This document shows, piece after piece, positions 32,180 through 39,671 of a DNA stretch of 39,671 nucleotides. Below the pieces are notes generated by a model. That model was not told where the DNA came from and ran no database searches. It saw nothing but the letters and a program-made list of their open reading frames with translations. The position numbers were made by a program, and so were the translations under genes. Every line of letters starts with the position of its first letter. Within the stretch, counting starts at the first letter, position 1. Source of the stretch: Acidobacteriota bacterium (GTDB lineage Bacteria; Acidobacteriota; Terriglobia; Terriglobales; SCQP01). The stretch is taken from the NCBI GenBank assembly GCA_027314025.1, contig DAHVCP010000060.1, positions 1 through 39,671 of the forward strand, given 5' to 3'.

Positions 32180-35100
32180 TCAGAAGGTAATGTTGGCGCG
32201 GAATTGGACCACCCTGGGCTGGTTGGCCACGCCAGCGGTGCCGAAATAATAGCTCTGCACCGCCGAGTCGGGGTTGCCCCATTGCACGTCGTTGTAAAGG
32301 TTGAGGAATTCGCCCTGAAGCTGAAGGTGCCAACGCTCCGTCAATGCAATCGCCTTGGTGAGCGACAGATCCTGATTAAACAGGCCGGGCCCGTGCAGCC
32401 AATAGTTGGAGGCGAGCGTTCCGGGTGTCGTGTTGGGCACGAAGTCCTTGGTGTTCGAGCCTCCGCCCGTCGGCGAAACCATGAAGCTCGGGTTAAAGGT
32501 GTCCGCGAACGCCTGGCCGGTATTGTAGACACCAACCGAGCTCTGAAGGGCCGCCAGCGTCGAACCGGTGAAGCGAACGCCGCCATCGGCGTAATCATTG
32601 AACGTCTGGTAGCCGCCGGTCAGATTGAAGGGCGCCCCGGATTGCAGCGTGATGATGGTGCCCACCGTCCAGTTGCCCAGAACATCGTTGACAATGCCGG
32701 GCGAGTTCAGGAACGCCTTGCCGCGGCCAAACGGCAGCTGGTAGGTGCCGTAGGCATGGAACGTCTGTGCAATATCGAACATGGTGGGGCCGTAGCTTAG
32801 GCGCAGGTTGCGCATGGTGAAGTTGTTGAAGCTGCCGGTCCAGGAATTGCCCGGCTCGACGCCCAACGTGTGCGCCCAGGTGTAGTTGACGTTGAACTCC
32901 ATCCCATGCCACTGCTTCTGGCGGAAATCCACCTGAAGGGCGTTGTAGTTGCCGTAGCCGACATCGGTCATATAGCCTGCGGAGCCCAGCGAAAGATACG
33001 GCGGCCCCTCGGTGCCGGCGCCGTAGGGGTTCGCTTGGAAGAAGTTGATCGGGTAGGCGCCGGCCACGCCCGCACCCACATACGGCGTGCAGGGCGAGAA
33101 TGTGGCGCTGCCCACCATGTTGCACAGGTAATTGGGGTTGTTGGCCAGCGTGCTGGCCGCGGAGCCCACCTGCCCGGTGTTCAGGTCGTTGATGATCCCG
33201 CCGTTGGTGGGGCTGACGCCGGCGGTGGTCAATATCGGCAGCGCGCTCTGGCCGGCGTAGCCGTTGTCGGCGAATGAACCGCTCACACCGTTGGCGGCGT
33301 TGATCTTCATGTTGTTCTGCGCGGCCTTGAATTCGGCCAGGAAACCGTTATTGAAGACGTTGACCTCGTTCGGATTCAGCGCCACCCACTGGTGGATGCT
33401 GCGATTGCCGACGTAGCGAACCTCAATGGCGTTACTGCGACCTAATTGCCGCTGGATACCGAAGTTCCAGGATTCCACGTACGGCTGATGGATGTTCGGG
33501 TTCATGCCGTCGGCACCGTAGGGGCTAAAGCTGAAAGTTAGGTCCGACATCGGCACGGTGGTTTGGAAGGATGTTGGCGTAAAGGAGTAGGCCGGCAGCG
33601 TGTTGCCCAGGAACAGGGTGCCTGGGGCGAAGTTGCCAGTTCCGCCGCCAGCCGCCTCGTTTAGCGCGAAGCTTTGGTAATAGTTGAACCCGCCGTCGGT
33701 CGCCGTGTTCCAGAAAAACTGCTGCGGCTCGGTGTAGGCGATCATCGCGTAACCGCCGCGGATCACGGTGTTCTGGCCGCCCATCAGCGAGCCCAGAATC
33801 CCGCCTTTCACGTCCGGATTCCAGGCGAAGCCCAGGTTCGGCTGCGCGGTGTTCCAAGGACTGTATTTGTGCGAAGACGCTTGCAGTACCGGATTGTTCG
33901 TGCCAGTCAAGACGCCGGGTTTGAACAGATTTCCGATTCCCGACGGACCGTAGATGTTCGCCAGCGTCGCGCTGGTGTAGGCGCTGGTCAGGTCATAGTT
34001 GTCGCTGGTGTGGTCAAACCGCAAGCCGTAGTTAATGGTCAGGTCGGAGGTGGCGTGATAGGAGTCGCTGAAGAAAAGACCCCACGCTTGCTGGAGCTCA
34101 TCGAGAGGATAGGTGCCGATCCCCGGAAGATACTGGTGCGTTGCGGGGTCGTAGGCGTGCTGTCCGTTTACACTCTCGATGCGTCCGGTCAGCGTCGCGT
34201 ATAGCGCCTCGGCCTCGCTGATCGCCGAGGACGGCGCGTTGGCGAAATAGGGCGAATTTTGGAATGGGGTCGCGGCGGGGTCAACGCTGGGATTAATCCC
34301 GAGGTTGACATTGGCGTAGCCGAGCGGCGGATTCCAGTAATGGTCCTGTTCCCGGTTGTAGTCCACGCCGAAATCGAAAAGGTGTGCGCCATCCTGCCAG
34401 CTCAGGGTGTCGGTGAAATTGACCACCGGGTAGTAGGTGGATGTTGGCGTCTGATAAGACTGGCCGCTGAAACCGAGGGCGTAATTGATCGTCGGCTGGG
34501 TGTCGTAGAGCGGCTGGGCGTCCGGCGAAAACCAATTGGCGTCATAAAGGAAGCCGCCGCGGAACTGGTTGACCATCGTCGGGCTGACGGTCCAGTCCAC
34601 GCCCAAGCCGGTGGTGTAGTTGCTGCTGTAGTTGCCTCCGCCCCGGTTGCTGTACGACCCGGGCAGCGACGGGGCATTGGCACCGGGCTGCGAGTAGTCG
34701 GTCTGCAAATAATTGAAGTCCACCCGCAGAGCAGGAGAGAGGTCGTAGTCCAGTCGCAGGTCAGGGTAGTACTGCGTCACAGGCGAGGGCACCAGCCAAG
34801 AGACGTTGTTCAGGTTCGGGTCGGCGGTGGCGCTCAGCGCGGCCTGCTTTACCGCCGCGTCCATCGCCTGAAGGTTGCTGGCCACGTTGGGGTTAAGCTT
34901 GTACGGCAGCCCGTTCGGCTGAGCGATCTGCGTCAGGACATTGACGGTCTGGAGCTTGCCGCTGTTATCGGTATAGGTGAATAACCCCGCTTGCGCCGCG
35001 GGCGTCAGCATGCCGGTGTAGCCGTCGAGCCCGTTGCCGCTGCTGGAGATGGTATAGGCGCCCGGCTGCCGCGAGGTGGCGAAGCTGCCGAAGAAGAACA

Positions 35101-35464
35101 GCTTGTTATGGATGATCGGGCCGCCGATGTCGCCGCCGAAATCGTTCTTGATCAACGTCGCGCGGGGCAAGCCGACCGCGTTGTTGAACCAACTGTTGGC
35201 GTTGAGGCCAGAGTTCTGAAAGGTCTCGAAAAGCGAGCCATGGAAATTATTCGTCCCGCTCTTGGTGATGTAGTTGACCTGCATCGCGTTCTGGCCGGAG
35301 CTTTGGTTGACGCCCAGCTGGTCGGTCTGGATGGTCATCTGGCTCATGTCTTCCAGCCGCGCGCTCACCGCCGGAGTGGCGTTGCCACCGAATTTCATGC
35401 GGCTGCTGGAAGAGATAACACCGTTGACCTCGTTGCCCTGCGCTGCCGTCGGCAGCCGTCCCAA
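32180..35464 (-). CDS. TonB-dependent receptor, C-terminal part (frameshifted)
   Basis: Plug and beta-barrel of an Oar-like outer-membrane receptor. The frame starts after the frameshift at about 35455 with LPTAAQGNEVNGVIS, which continues the plug of the N-terminal fragment. The plug shows MQVNYITKSGTNNFHGSLFE and NDFGGDIGGPIIHNKLFFFGSF, the standard acidobacterial Oar hallmarks. The barrel is ~900 residues and ends FRANITF, with the C-terminal Phe needed for barrel insertion by BAM. The GC content is lower than in neighbouring genes. The listed start at 35464 is only the first in-frame ATG; as a separate protein it would lack the signal peptide. Likely function is outer-membrane uptake of a large substrate, energised by TonB. 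Confidence 0.9.
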   Translation of the reverse strand: MGRLPTAAQGNEVNGVISSSSRMKFGGNATPAVSARLEDMSQMTIQTDQLGVNQSSGQNAMQVNYITKSGTNNFHGSLFETFQNSGLNANSWFNNAVGLPRATLIKNDFGGDIGGPIIHNKLFFFGSFATSRQPGAYTISSSGNGLDGYTGMLTPAAQAGLFTYTDNSGKLQTVNVLTQIAQPNGLPYKLNPNVASNLQAMDAAVKQAALSATADPNLNNVSWLVPSPVTQYYPDLRLDYDLSPALRVDFNYLQTDYSQPGANAPSLPGSYSNRGGGNYSSNYTTGLGVDWTVSPTMVNQFRGGFLYDANWFSPDAQPLYDTQPTINYALGFSGQSYQTPTSTYYPVVNFTDTLSWQDGAHLFDFGVDYNREQDHYWNPPLGYANVNLGINPSVDPAATPFQNSPYFANAPSSAISEAEALYATLTGRIESVNGQHAYDPATHQYLPGIGTYPLDELQQAWGLFFSDSYHATSDLTINYGLRFDHTSDNYDLTSAYTSATLANIYGPSGIGNLFKPGVLTGTNNPVLQASSHKYSPWNTAQPNLGFAWNPDVKGGILGSLMGGQNTVIRGGYAMIAYTEPQQFFWNTATDGGFNYYQSFALNEAAGGGTGNFAPGTLFLGNTLPAYSFTPTSFQTTVPMSDLTFSFSPYGADGMNPNIHQPYVESWNFGIQRQLGRSNAIEVRYVGNRSIHQWVALNPNEVNVFNNGFLAEFKAAQNNMKINAANGVSGSFADNGYAGQSALPILTTAGVSPTNGGIINDLNTGQVGSAASTLANNPNYLCNMVGSATFSPCTPYVGAGVAGAYPINFFQANPYGAGTEGPPYLSLGSAGYMTDVGYGNYNALQVDFRQKQWHGMEFNVNYTWAHTLGVEPGNSWTGSFNNFTMRNLRLSYGPTMFDIAQTFHAYGTYQLPFGRGKAFLNSPGIVNDVLGNWTVGTIITLQSGAPFNLTGGYQTFNDYADGGVRFTGSTLAALQSSVGVYNTGQAFADTFNPSFMVSPTGGGSNTKDFVPNTTPGTLASNYWLHGPGLFNQDLSLTKAIALTERWHLQLQGEFLNLYNDVQWGNPDSAVQSYYFGTAGVANQPRVVQFRANITF

Positions 35465-35991
35465 GTCATCACTCCGCCGTTATTGCTCGTGCCAGGGATG
35501 AGCCGGTCGAGGTCGCTGATGTCGCGGCCCGCCAACGGAAGGTCGTTCACCTGCCGCAGGTTGACCGTGGTTCCAATCGAATTAGTCGTCGTTGCGACGA
35601 GTGGGACCGCGCTGCTCGAGACGTCGACCGTGGAACTGACCGAGCCGACTCTGAGCGATGCCCGGATGTCAGTGGTCTGCGCCGCCTGCACCGTCACCGA
35701 GCGGAAGTCCTCGGTTTTAAAACCGTGCCGCGTCACCGCGAGCGAGTAGGTGCCCGGCGGCACGTTGACGAAGGTGTAGATTCCCTGCGCCGCGCTGGCT
35801 CCCGTGCGCACGCTTCCCGTATTGAGATTCGTCAATTTCAACTGCGCGCCGGGAAGCACGGCGCCGCTTTGGTCCTTCACCTGAATGGTGACGGTCCCGG
35901 ATGCGGTTTGCGCCCAGGTCGGCAGGGCGAGGCAGGCAAGGACGGCGACGGTTGCGAGGCTGGCGAGGAGGTGGCGCTGAATCGGTTTCAT
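35395..35991 (-). CDS. TonB-dependent receptor, N-terminal part (frameshifted)
   Basis: N-terminal fragment of the same receptor. From ATG 35991 it encodes a signal peptide (residues 1-27, ending LALPTWA) and a CarboxypepD_reg-like beta-sandwich (about residues 31-115: GTVTIQVKDQSGAVLPGAQ to DIRASLRVGS), then the TonB box-adjacent region and start of the plug (LPLAGRDISDLDRLIPG). It then runs out of frame at about residue 179 and stops at 35395. The correct continuation is in the next frame, so a single base is missing near 35452-35457. Joined, the protein would be about 1270 aa, normal for this family. It is either a fresh pseudogene or a sequencing error. Frames upstream to 36057 contain no better start. 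Confidence 0.88.
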   Translation of the reverse strand: MKPIQRHLLASLATVAVLACLALPTWAQTASGTVTIQVKDQSGAVLPGAQLKLTNLNTGSVRTGASAAQGIYTFVNVPPGTYSLAVTRHGFKTEDFRSVTVQAAQTTDIRASLRVGSVSSTVDVSSSAVPLVATTTNSIGTTVNLRQVNDLPLAGRDISDLDRLIPGTSNNGGVMTWDGCRRQRRATRSTVLSLPAAA

Positions 35992-36039
35992 ATTTGGAAT
36001 CCCGGTTTGCATGCGCTTGTGCCGATTCCCGTGCCCGGC

Positions 36040-36053
36040 TGGTAGCGCTTGCA
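36040..36053. promoter_or_regulatory. Putative LacI-family operator upstream of the TonB receptor
   Basis: TGGTAGCGCTTGCA matches every fixed position of the LacI/GalR-family operator pattern TG-NN-A-N-CG-N-T-NN-CA, with the central CG. It is 49 bp upstream of the receptor ATG, in the region where a repressor would block transcription. A degenerate half-copy (TGCATGCGCTTG) starts at 36008. The regulator gene is not in the window. Confidence 0.55.
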
Positions 36054-36089
36054 GCAACGATCAGCAACTTACCGTACCGCGCAGTAGTG

Positions 36090-36095
36090 TGTCAA
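36090..36095 (-). promoter_or_regulatory. Possible -35 element of the TonB receptor gene
   Basis: TTGACA on the minus strand, a perfect -35 consensus. The best -10 candidate, TAAGTT, lies 18 bases downstream and is weak. The position relative to the operator at 36040-36053 is sensible, but the promoter is a guess. Confidence 0.35.
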
Positions 36096-36148
36096 GCAGG
36101 AATTTCACCGAGCCGATTTGCAACCGGTTTCACCCAACCGTTCGGTCA

Positions 36149-36203
36149 GTAGGGCAGGCATCGCGGCTGCCCAAAAACGGACAGGCGAGGACGCCCATCC
36201 CAC
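36149..36203. repeat. Single REP pair (BIME), array E
   Basis: A decayed a-type hairpin at 36149 (GTAG head, arm GGCAGGCA, then loop and a CGGCTGCC-like arm) is followed by an intact inverted b-type hairpin at 36180-36203. The internal spacer is only 7 bases. It lies between the polyprenyl synthase stop and the receptor promoter. Confidence 0.8.
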
Positions 36204-36220
36204 TGTCTTCGCGCCGGTGG

Positions 36221-37180
36221 CTACTTGGTTCGCCGTGCCAACTCCCGGCACAACTGCAGCAGCGGCTCGGCATGTTCGAAGGTTTCGCCCAGCCGCGCCA
36301 GCGCCGCGTCCGCCAAAATTTGCGCCTGTTGCAGCGAGGCGCCGATGCCGACCAAGGCGGGGTAGGTCAGTTTGTTTTGCGCCGCGTCCTTGCCCGGGCT
36401 CTTGCCCAAGGTCGCGGCGTCGCTGGTCACGTCCAGCACGTCATCGGTAATTTGGAACGCCAATCCCAAATCGTTCCCGGCGGATTCCAGCACTTGCAGG
36501 CGTTTCCCCTTGGCGCCGCCGACCACGCCGCCCAGCGTCAAGCAGGCGCGGATCACCGCGCCGGTCTTGCGGCGGTGGATGGCGGTAACGGTCGCCAGCG
36601 AGATCTCCGCGCCGCTCGGCCCAGCGCGCCCCGCCGCCGGGCTATCGGCCGCCGAGTTCGCGGAAATGCCGGCGGTGATGCTGGCGGCGATGTCGGCGGC
36701 CTGTCCGGCCAGCATGCCCTCCGGCGTGCCGGCGGCGGCGGCGAAGCTGGGCAGCAGCTGCGCCGTCCAGGGCCGCAGCGCCGAATCGCCGAGCTGCGCG
36801 AACGCCAGCGTCAGCAAGCCATCGCCGGCCAGGATCGCCAGCGCTTCACCGAATTGCCGGTGGCAGGTGGGCCGGCCGCGGCGCAGATCGTCGTTATCCA
36901 GCGCCGGCAGGTCGTCGTGAATCAGTGAATAACAGTGCAGGAACTCGAAGGCGCAGGCCAGCGGCATCGCCTCGGGCAGCGGTCCGCTCCCCGCCGCGGC
37001 TTCGGCGGCGGCCAGGCAGAGCAAGGGGCGAATGCGCTTGCCCCCGCCCAGCACCCCGTACCGCATGGCTTTATGCAGGCTGGCCGGCGCGGCCGACGCC
37101 GCGGGCAGGGCCTGCTCCAGCGCCGCCTCCAGCGCGCGAGTCCGGCCCTCGCGCCAGGCCGCAAACAGTGTATTGCGCAT
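36221..37180 (-). CDS. ispA: Polyprenyl (farnesyl-type) diphosphate synthase
   Basis: Trans-prenyltransferase, 319 aa, building farnesyl or longer isoprenoid diphosphates from isopentenyl diphosphate. The first aspartate-rich motif is HDDLPALDNDDLRRG (DDLPALDNDD at 89-98) and the second is DDVLD at 246-250, both complete. GGGKRIRPLL (45-54) is the conserved KxxR region. A Ser/Ala/Gly-rich insertion (about residues 168-192) lies between motifs. Chain length cannot be set from sequence; short-chain IspA-like activity is suggested by the small residues before the first motif. ATG 37180 lies 36 bp after the Hfq-like stop, so it should be the last gene of the tmk-holB-hfq-ispA operon. Confidence 0.93.
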   Translation of the reverse strand: MRNTLFAAWREGRTRALEAALEQALPAASAAPASLHKAMRYGVLGGGKRIRPLLCLAAAEAAAGSGPLPEAMPLACAFEFLHCYSLIHDDLPALDNDDLRRGRPTCHRQFGEALAILAGDGLLTLAFAQLGDSALRPWTAQLLPSFAAAAGTPEGMLAGQAADIAASITAGISANSAADSPAAGRAGPSGAEISLATVTAIHRRKTGAVIRACLTLGGVVGGAKGKRLQVLESAGNDLGLAFQITDDVLDVTSDAATLGKSPGKDAAQNKLTYPALVGIGASLQQAQILADAALARLGETFEHAEPLLQLCRELARRTK

Positions 37181-37216
37181 GTCCGCTGGCCGCCGGCGGC
37201 GGTAGCAGCTACGCCG

Positions 37217-37657
37217 CTAGGCCCCCGCCGACTCTTCTTCCAACTTATAAATGTACTTGACGTTGGCTTTGTAGATCAGCAGATTGGGCTCGCCGGTGCG
37301 GTGAATCTTGAGGCAATGCCGGTCGTACCATTCGATCACGCCGCGGATGCGCTCGCCGTCTTGCAGCACCAGCACCACCGGCGTTTTCGCCTGCATCTGC
37401 TTGACGTAGTAAAACGCCTCGGCGTTGGTCTGCTCCGGCGGCACCGGCTTTTTCGGGGAGCGGGGCGGCGCGGCCGGCACCGCCGCCGCCACGGGAGCCT
37501 TGGCCATCTGCTCCCGCAATCCGGCCAGCGAGGGACGGATCAATTTGCGGTTGGCCAGCGTGTCGGGCTCGGCGTGGGCGGGGCGGGGAGCGATCGGGGC
37601 GCTGAATCGGGGTTCGCGGCTGGAGTCGCGGCTGGAAGGAAATTGGCTGGGAGGCAT
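37217..37657 (-). CDS. hfq: Hfq-like RNA chaperone with a long N-terminal extension
   Basis: Sm-fold RNA-binding protein, 146 aa. The Sm core occupies the second half: NAEAFYYVKQMQAKTPVVLVL is the N-helix and first strand, LQDGERIRGVIEWYDRHCLKI is Sm1, and GEPNLLIYKANVKYIYKLEEE is Sm2. It differs from E. coli Hfq by the TGEPNLL-YK type Sm2 found in Acidobacteriota. The first ~77 residues are Pro/Ala/Lys/Arg-rich, probably disordered and unusual; most Hfq proteins start at the core. A later start would remove it, but ATG 37657 is the family-like MPPSQFPSS start. As a hexameric chaperone it would assist sRNA-mRNA pairing. Spacing of 61 bp and 36 bp to holB and ispA suggests an operon. Confidence 0.85.
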   Translation of the reverse strand: MPPSQFPSSRDSSREPRFSAPIAPRPAHAEPDTLANRKLIRPSLAGLREQMAKAPVAAAVPAAPPRSPKKPVPPEQTNAEAFYYVKQMQAKTPVVLVLQDGERIRGVIEWYDRHCLKIHRTGEPNLLIYKANVKYIYKLEEESAGA

Positions 37658-37718
37658 AGAGTCACCACACCAGGCCGGGCAGCGATTCGGTGGGCGGTCG
37701 CCGCCAAGCCCACGGCGC

Positions 37719-38846
37719 CTACGCCCAGGCCGCGCTGCTGCCGCGGCTCAGGCGCAAAGCCCAGGCCTCCAGCGCCAACCCCCGTTGCGCGTTGCGCTGC
37801 GCGGCGGCCGCCATTTGATCGGCTTCTGCGATGGCTCGAGACAAATGGCGCGGGCTGAGGCGTGAAGCTAGGGCGGCCAGTTCCGCCCGGCAATCCCAGT
37901 TGCGGATTGCCGCGGCGCGGCCCGCCGTTACATACAGAATATCTTGCAGCAGACTATAAAGAATTTCGATCAGTGATTCAAGTTTTTCTTTCCCGGCGCG
38001 GCCCGGGGGAAATATGCGGGCGGTCAGTTCGAAAAGAGAACGCGGATCACCGGGATTGAGCCCGGCCGCGAGCAGCGCCAGCGCCTGCTCCCGCAACTCG
38101 CGGTAGGCCGCCCAATCTTCGGACACCGCCAGCCCCGGGCTGCCCTGGGCCAAGCGCGCAATCACCTTCCATTCCCCTACAGGCGGTTCCACCGGCTGCC
38201 GTTCCAGCCAGGCGACCAATTCGGCTTCCGGCACCGGACCGAGGGCAATTTGCAGGGCGCGGGAGCGCACCGTGGGCAGCAGCTCCATGGGATTGCGCGC
38301 CAGCGGCAGCAAGCAGGTGCGCGGCGGCGGCTCCTCCAAGGTTTTCAGCAGCGCGTTCTGCACCATCCAGCGGGCCTGGTCGAAGCCGGGAAGAATGACG
38401 GTGGTGAACTCGCCGCCGGCGGTTTTGCCCTGCAAGCGCTCGGTTAGCAGGCGCGCCTGCGGCAAAGTCAGGAAATCGCCGTCCGGCGGATAGATGCTAA
38501 TGCGCGGATGCACCGCCAGCACCAGCGGCGCGACGTCCTTGGCGCGGGTTTTGGCTTGCTGCTCGCGAAACGCCAGCACCGCGGCAACCATCCCCGGCAG
38601 GTCGCGCCAAGCGGGATCGAGCTGGGCGCAACTGCCGCAGCGGCCGCAGAAGTCGCCCGCCGCCGGCGGCGCTTGGCAGTTCATCGCCAAACCGGCCAGG
38701 ATGGCCAGCGTGGTCTTGCCCACGCCGCGCGGCCCGGCCAGCAGCACCGCGCGGTTCATGCCCCCGGAGGCGATGAGCCGCCGCAGTTGGCCGACGGCGG
38801 CGGCGTTGCCGCAAAATTCGCTGCCGGAAAAATCACCGAAGGGCAT
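37719..38846 (-). CDS. holB: DNA polymerase III delta-prime subunit
   Basis: Clamp-loader subunit of the replicative polymerase, 375 aa. AAA+ features: Walker A GPRGVGKTT (38-46) and a zinc-binding loop CQAPPAAGDFCGRCGSC (Cys57, Cys67, Cys70 and Cys73), both typical of HolB and DnaX. The motif NALLKTLEEPPPRTCLLPL and the sensor-like PMELLPTVRSRALQI (the SRC motif reads SRA) follow. The helical C-terminal domain is poorly conserved. ATG 38846 is chosen because it begins the core (MPFGDFSGSEFCGNAAAVGQ) and sits 4 bp after the tmk stop; the frame extends to 38900 without a better start. It is in the classical tmk-holB order. Confidence 0.9.
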   Translation of the reverse strand: MPFGDFSGSEFCGNAAAVGQLRRLIASGGMNRAVLLAGPRGVGKTTLAILAGLAMNCQAPPAAGDFCGRCGSCAQLDPAWRDLPGMVAAVLAFREQQAKTRAKDVAPLVLAVHPRISIYPPDGDFLTLPQARLLTERLQGKTAGGEFTTVILPGFDQARWMVQNALLKTLEEPPPRTCLLPLARNPMELLPTVRSRALQIALGPVPEAELVAWLERQPVEPPVGEWKVIARLAQGSPGLAVSEDWAAYRELREQALALLAAGLNPGDPRSLFELTARIFPPGRAGKEKLESLIEILYSLLQDILYVTAGRAAAIRNWDCRAELAALASRLSPRHLSRAIAEADQMAAAAQRNAQRGLALEAWALRLSRGSSAAWA

Positions 38847-38850
38847 GTCC

Positions 38851-39477
38851 CTAGGATAGCGGGCGCGGCGGTGATAGCCGCGGCCGGATCGCGGCGGCAA
38901 TCGCCGCGTGGACAGCCTCCGCGGACGGCTCCGCGGAAATCACGATGCAGCGCTCCGGCTCCCGCGCCGCGATCTGCAAATAGCCCTGCCGCACGCGCGC
39001 CAGGAACTCCACGCCTGCGGCCTCGATGCGATCGGCGCCGCCGCGACCGCGCGCCCGTGCCCGCGCCGCGGCGGGGTCCAGGTCCAGGATCACCGTAATG
39101 TCCGGCCAAAGATCGCCCAGCAGGACGCGGTGCAAGGCGGCGACCGCTTCCCGTCCCAGGCCGCGGCCCACGCCCTGATAGGCTTCGCTGGCGTCGGTGA
39201 AGCGGTCGCAGAGCACGAGTTCGCCCCGCGCCAGCGCCGGGCGGATCACCTCCGCGGCATGCTGGGCGCGGGCGGCGAACATCATCGCCAGTTCCGCCTG
39301 CGGCGCCGGCGCCGCGCCCGGCGCCAGCAGCAACCCCCGCAGCCGCTCGCCCAAGGCGGTGCCGCCGGGTTCCCGCGTCCGCGTCACGCGATAACCCGCG
39401 GCGCGCAGATTTTCCGCCAGCAGCGCGAGCTGCGTGCTTTTTCCCGCGCCGTCAATGCCTTCAAAAGTCAGGAACAC
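38851..39477 (-). CDS. tmk: Thymidylate kinase
   Basis: Phosphorylates dTMP to dTDP, essential for DNA synthesis. The 208-aa enzyme has the P-loop GIDGAGKST (7-15), the REPGGT motif (36-41), DRFTDASEAYQG (91-102) and a LID with ARARARGRGGADRIE. GTG 39477 gives the family start MFLTFEGIDGAGKST; no ATG is close and the frame upstream to 39597 is Arg-rich. It is the first gene of tmk-holB-hfq-ispA, with holB 4 bp downstream. Confidence 0.95.
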   Translation of the reverse strand: MFLTFEGIDGAGKSTQLALLAENLRAAGYRVTRTREPGGTALGERLRGLLLAPGAAPAPQAELAMMFAARAQHAAEVIRPALARGELVLCDRFTDASEAYQGVGRGLGREAVAALHRVLLGDLWPDITVILDLDPAAARARARGRGGADRIEAAGVEFLARVRQGYLQIAAREPERCIVISAEPSAEAVHAAIAAAIRPRLSPPRPLS

Positions 39478-39574
39478 GCGCGAACCATCATAACGGAGGG
39501 AGCGCCGGTCGCGTGAGCGGGACGCCCGCCGGATGCTCCGCGTTGCGGGACTGCTGGTCTCGCGCCGACGCGGC

Positions 39575-39609
39575 GGGCTAAAGCCCCGCCGCCACACGGG
39601 CTAAAGCCC
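39575..39609. repeat. Two copies of the GGGCTAAAGCCC hairpin
   Basis: GGGCTAAAGCCC at 39575-39586 and 39598-39609, 23 bp apart. Each is a perfect 5-bp inverted repeat with a 2-base loop. It is a different repeat family from the REP arrays. It lies upstream of tmk. The region 39478-39671 has no gene that I can see. Confidence 0.7.
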
Positions 39610-39671
39610 ATTCCACGCGATTGCCTGGCGCGGGCCCCAGCGCGGCTGCCTACCGCAACGCCCCGCCGCAG

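Overview
The window is GC-rich (roughly two thirds G+C by eye) chromosomal DNA that looks like Acidobacteriota. The grounds are an Oar-type TonB-dependent receptor with an N-terminal carboxypeptidase-regulatory-like domain, a pair of DUF507 proteins, a small secreted protein of a family common in acidobacterial genomes, and an Hfq-like protein of the acidobacterial kind. This is inferred from gene content only. No rRNA, tRNA, CRISPR array or prophage was seen.

Layout. 1-1333 (+): 3' part of a PhoH/YbeZ ATPase gene, then ybeY (rRNA maturation). 1497-2306 (-): 23S/16S-type pseudouridine synthase. 2371-5147 (+): xylulokinase-like FGGY kinase, then a secreted protein. 5274-8778 (-): a radical SAM protein, then a short phenylalanyl-tRNA synthetase beta chain. 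9336-10831 (+): small secreted protein, two DUF507 proteins, a DUF3467 protein. 11350-14318 (+): membrane-anchored M23 peptidase and a GT39-like glycosyltransferase. 14711-18571 (-): recO, glyQ, glyS. 18708-24608 (+): PfkB-type sugar kinase, cysS, a class III aminotransferase and galT. 24899-29000: small membrane proteins, a divergent NRAMP-type transporter and a TPR protein. 29552-30742 (+): Gfo/Idh/MocA oxidoreductase. 31151-31609 (-): a REP-associated tyrosine transposase (RAYT). 32180-35991 (-): a frameshifted TonB-dependent receptor. 36221-39477 (-): tmk, holB, hfq-like and a polyprenyl synthase gene.

Most of the window is housekeeping: translation (three aminoacyl-tRNA synthetases, ybeY, pseudouridine synthase), replication and repair (tmk, holB, recO) and central metabolism. 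The most interesting system is the RAYT with its repeats. About 25 copies of a REP-type hairpin are present: a GTAG or GTGG head, an 8-bp stem and a TCCT loop. They lie as inverted pairs in arrays with a 102-105 bp period. The RAYT gene sits between two arrays of one spacer subtype (30742-31105 and 31684-31973). A third array (27223-27612) is an exact 103-bp four-copy tandem, single pairs lie at 29398-29468 and 36149-36203, and a variant subtype lies at 19827-20123.

Other points are an abrupt composition switch inside the phoH fragment, a one-base frameshift in the TonB receptor gene with a LacI-family-type operator upstream and two terminators downstream, a PheT lacking the tRNA-binding OB domain, a non-canonical NRAMP metal site, and several unlisted small genes. 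All positions were read by hand; no database search was possible.
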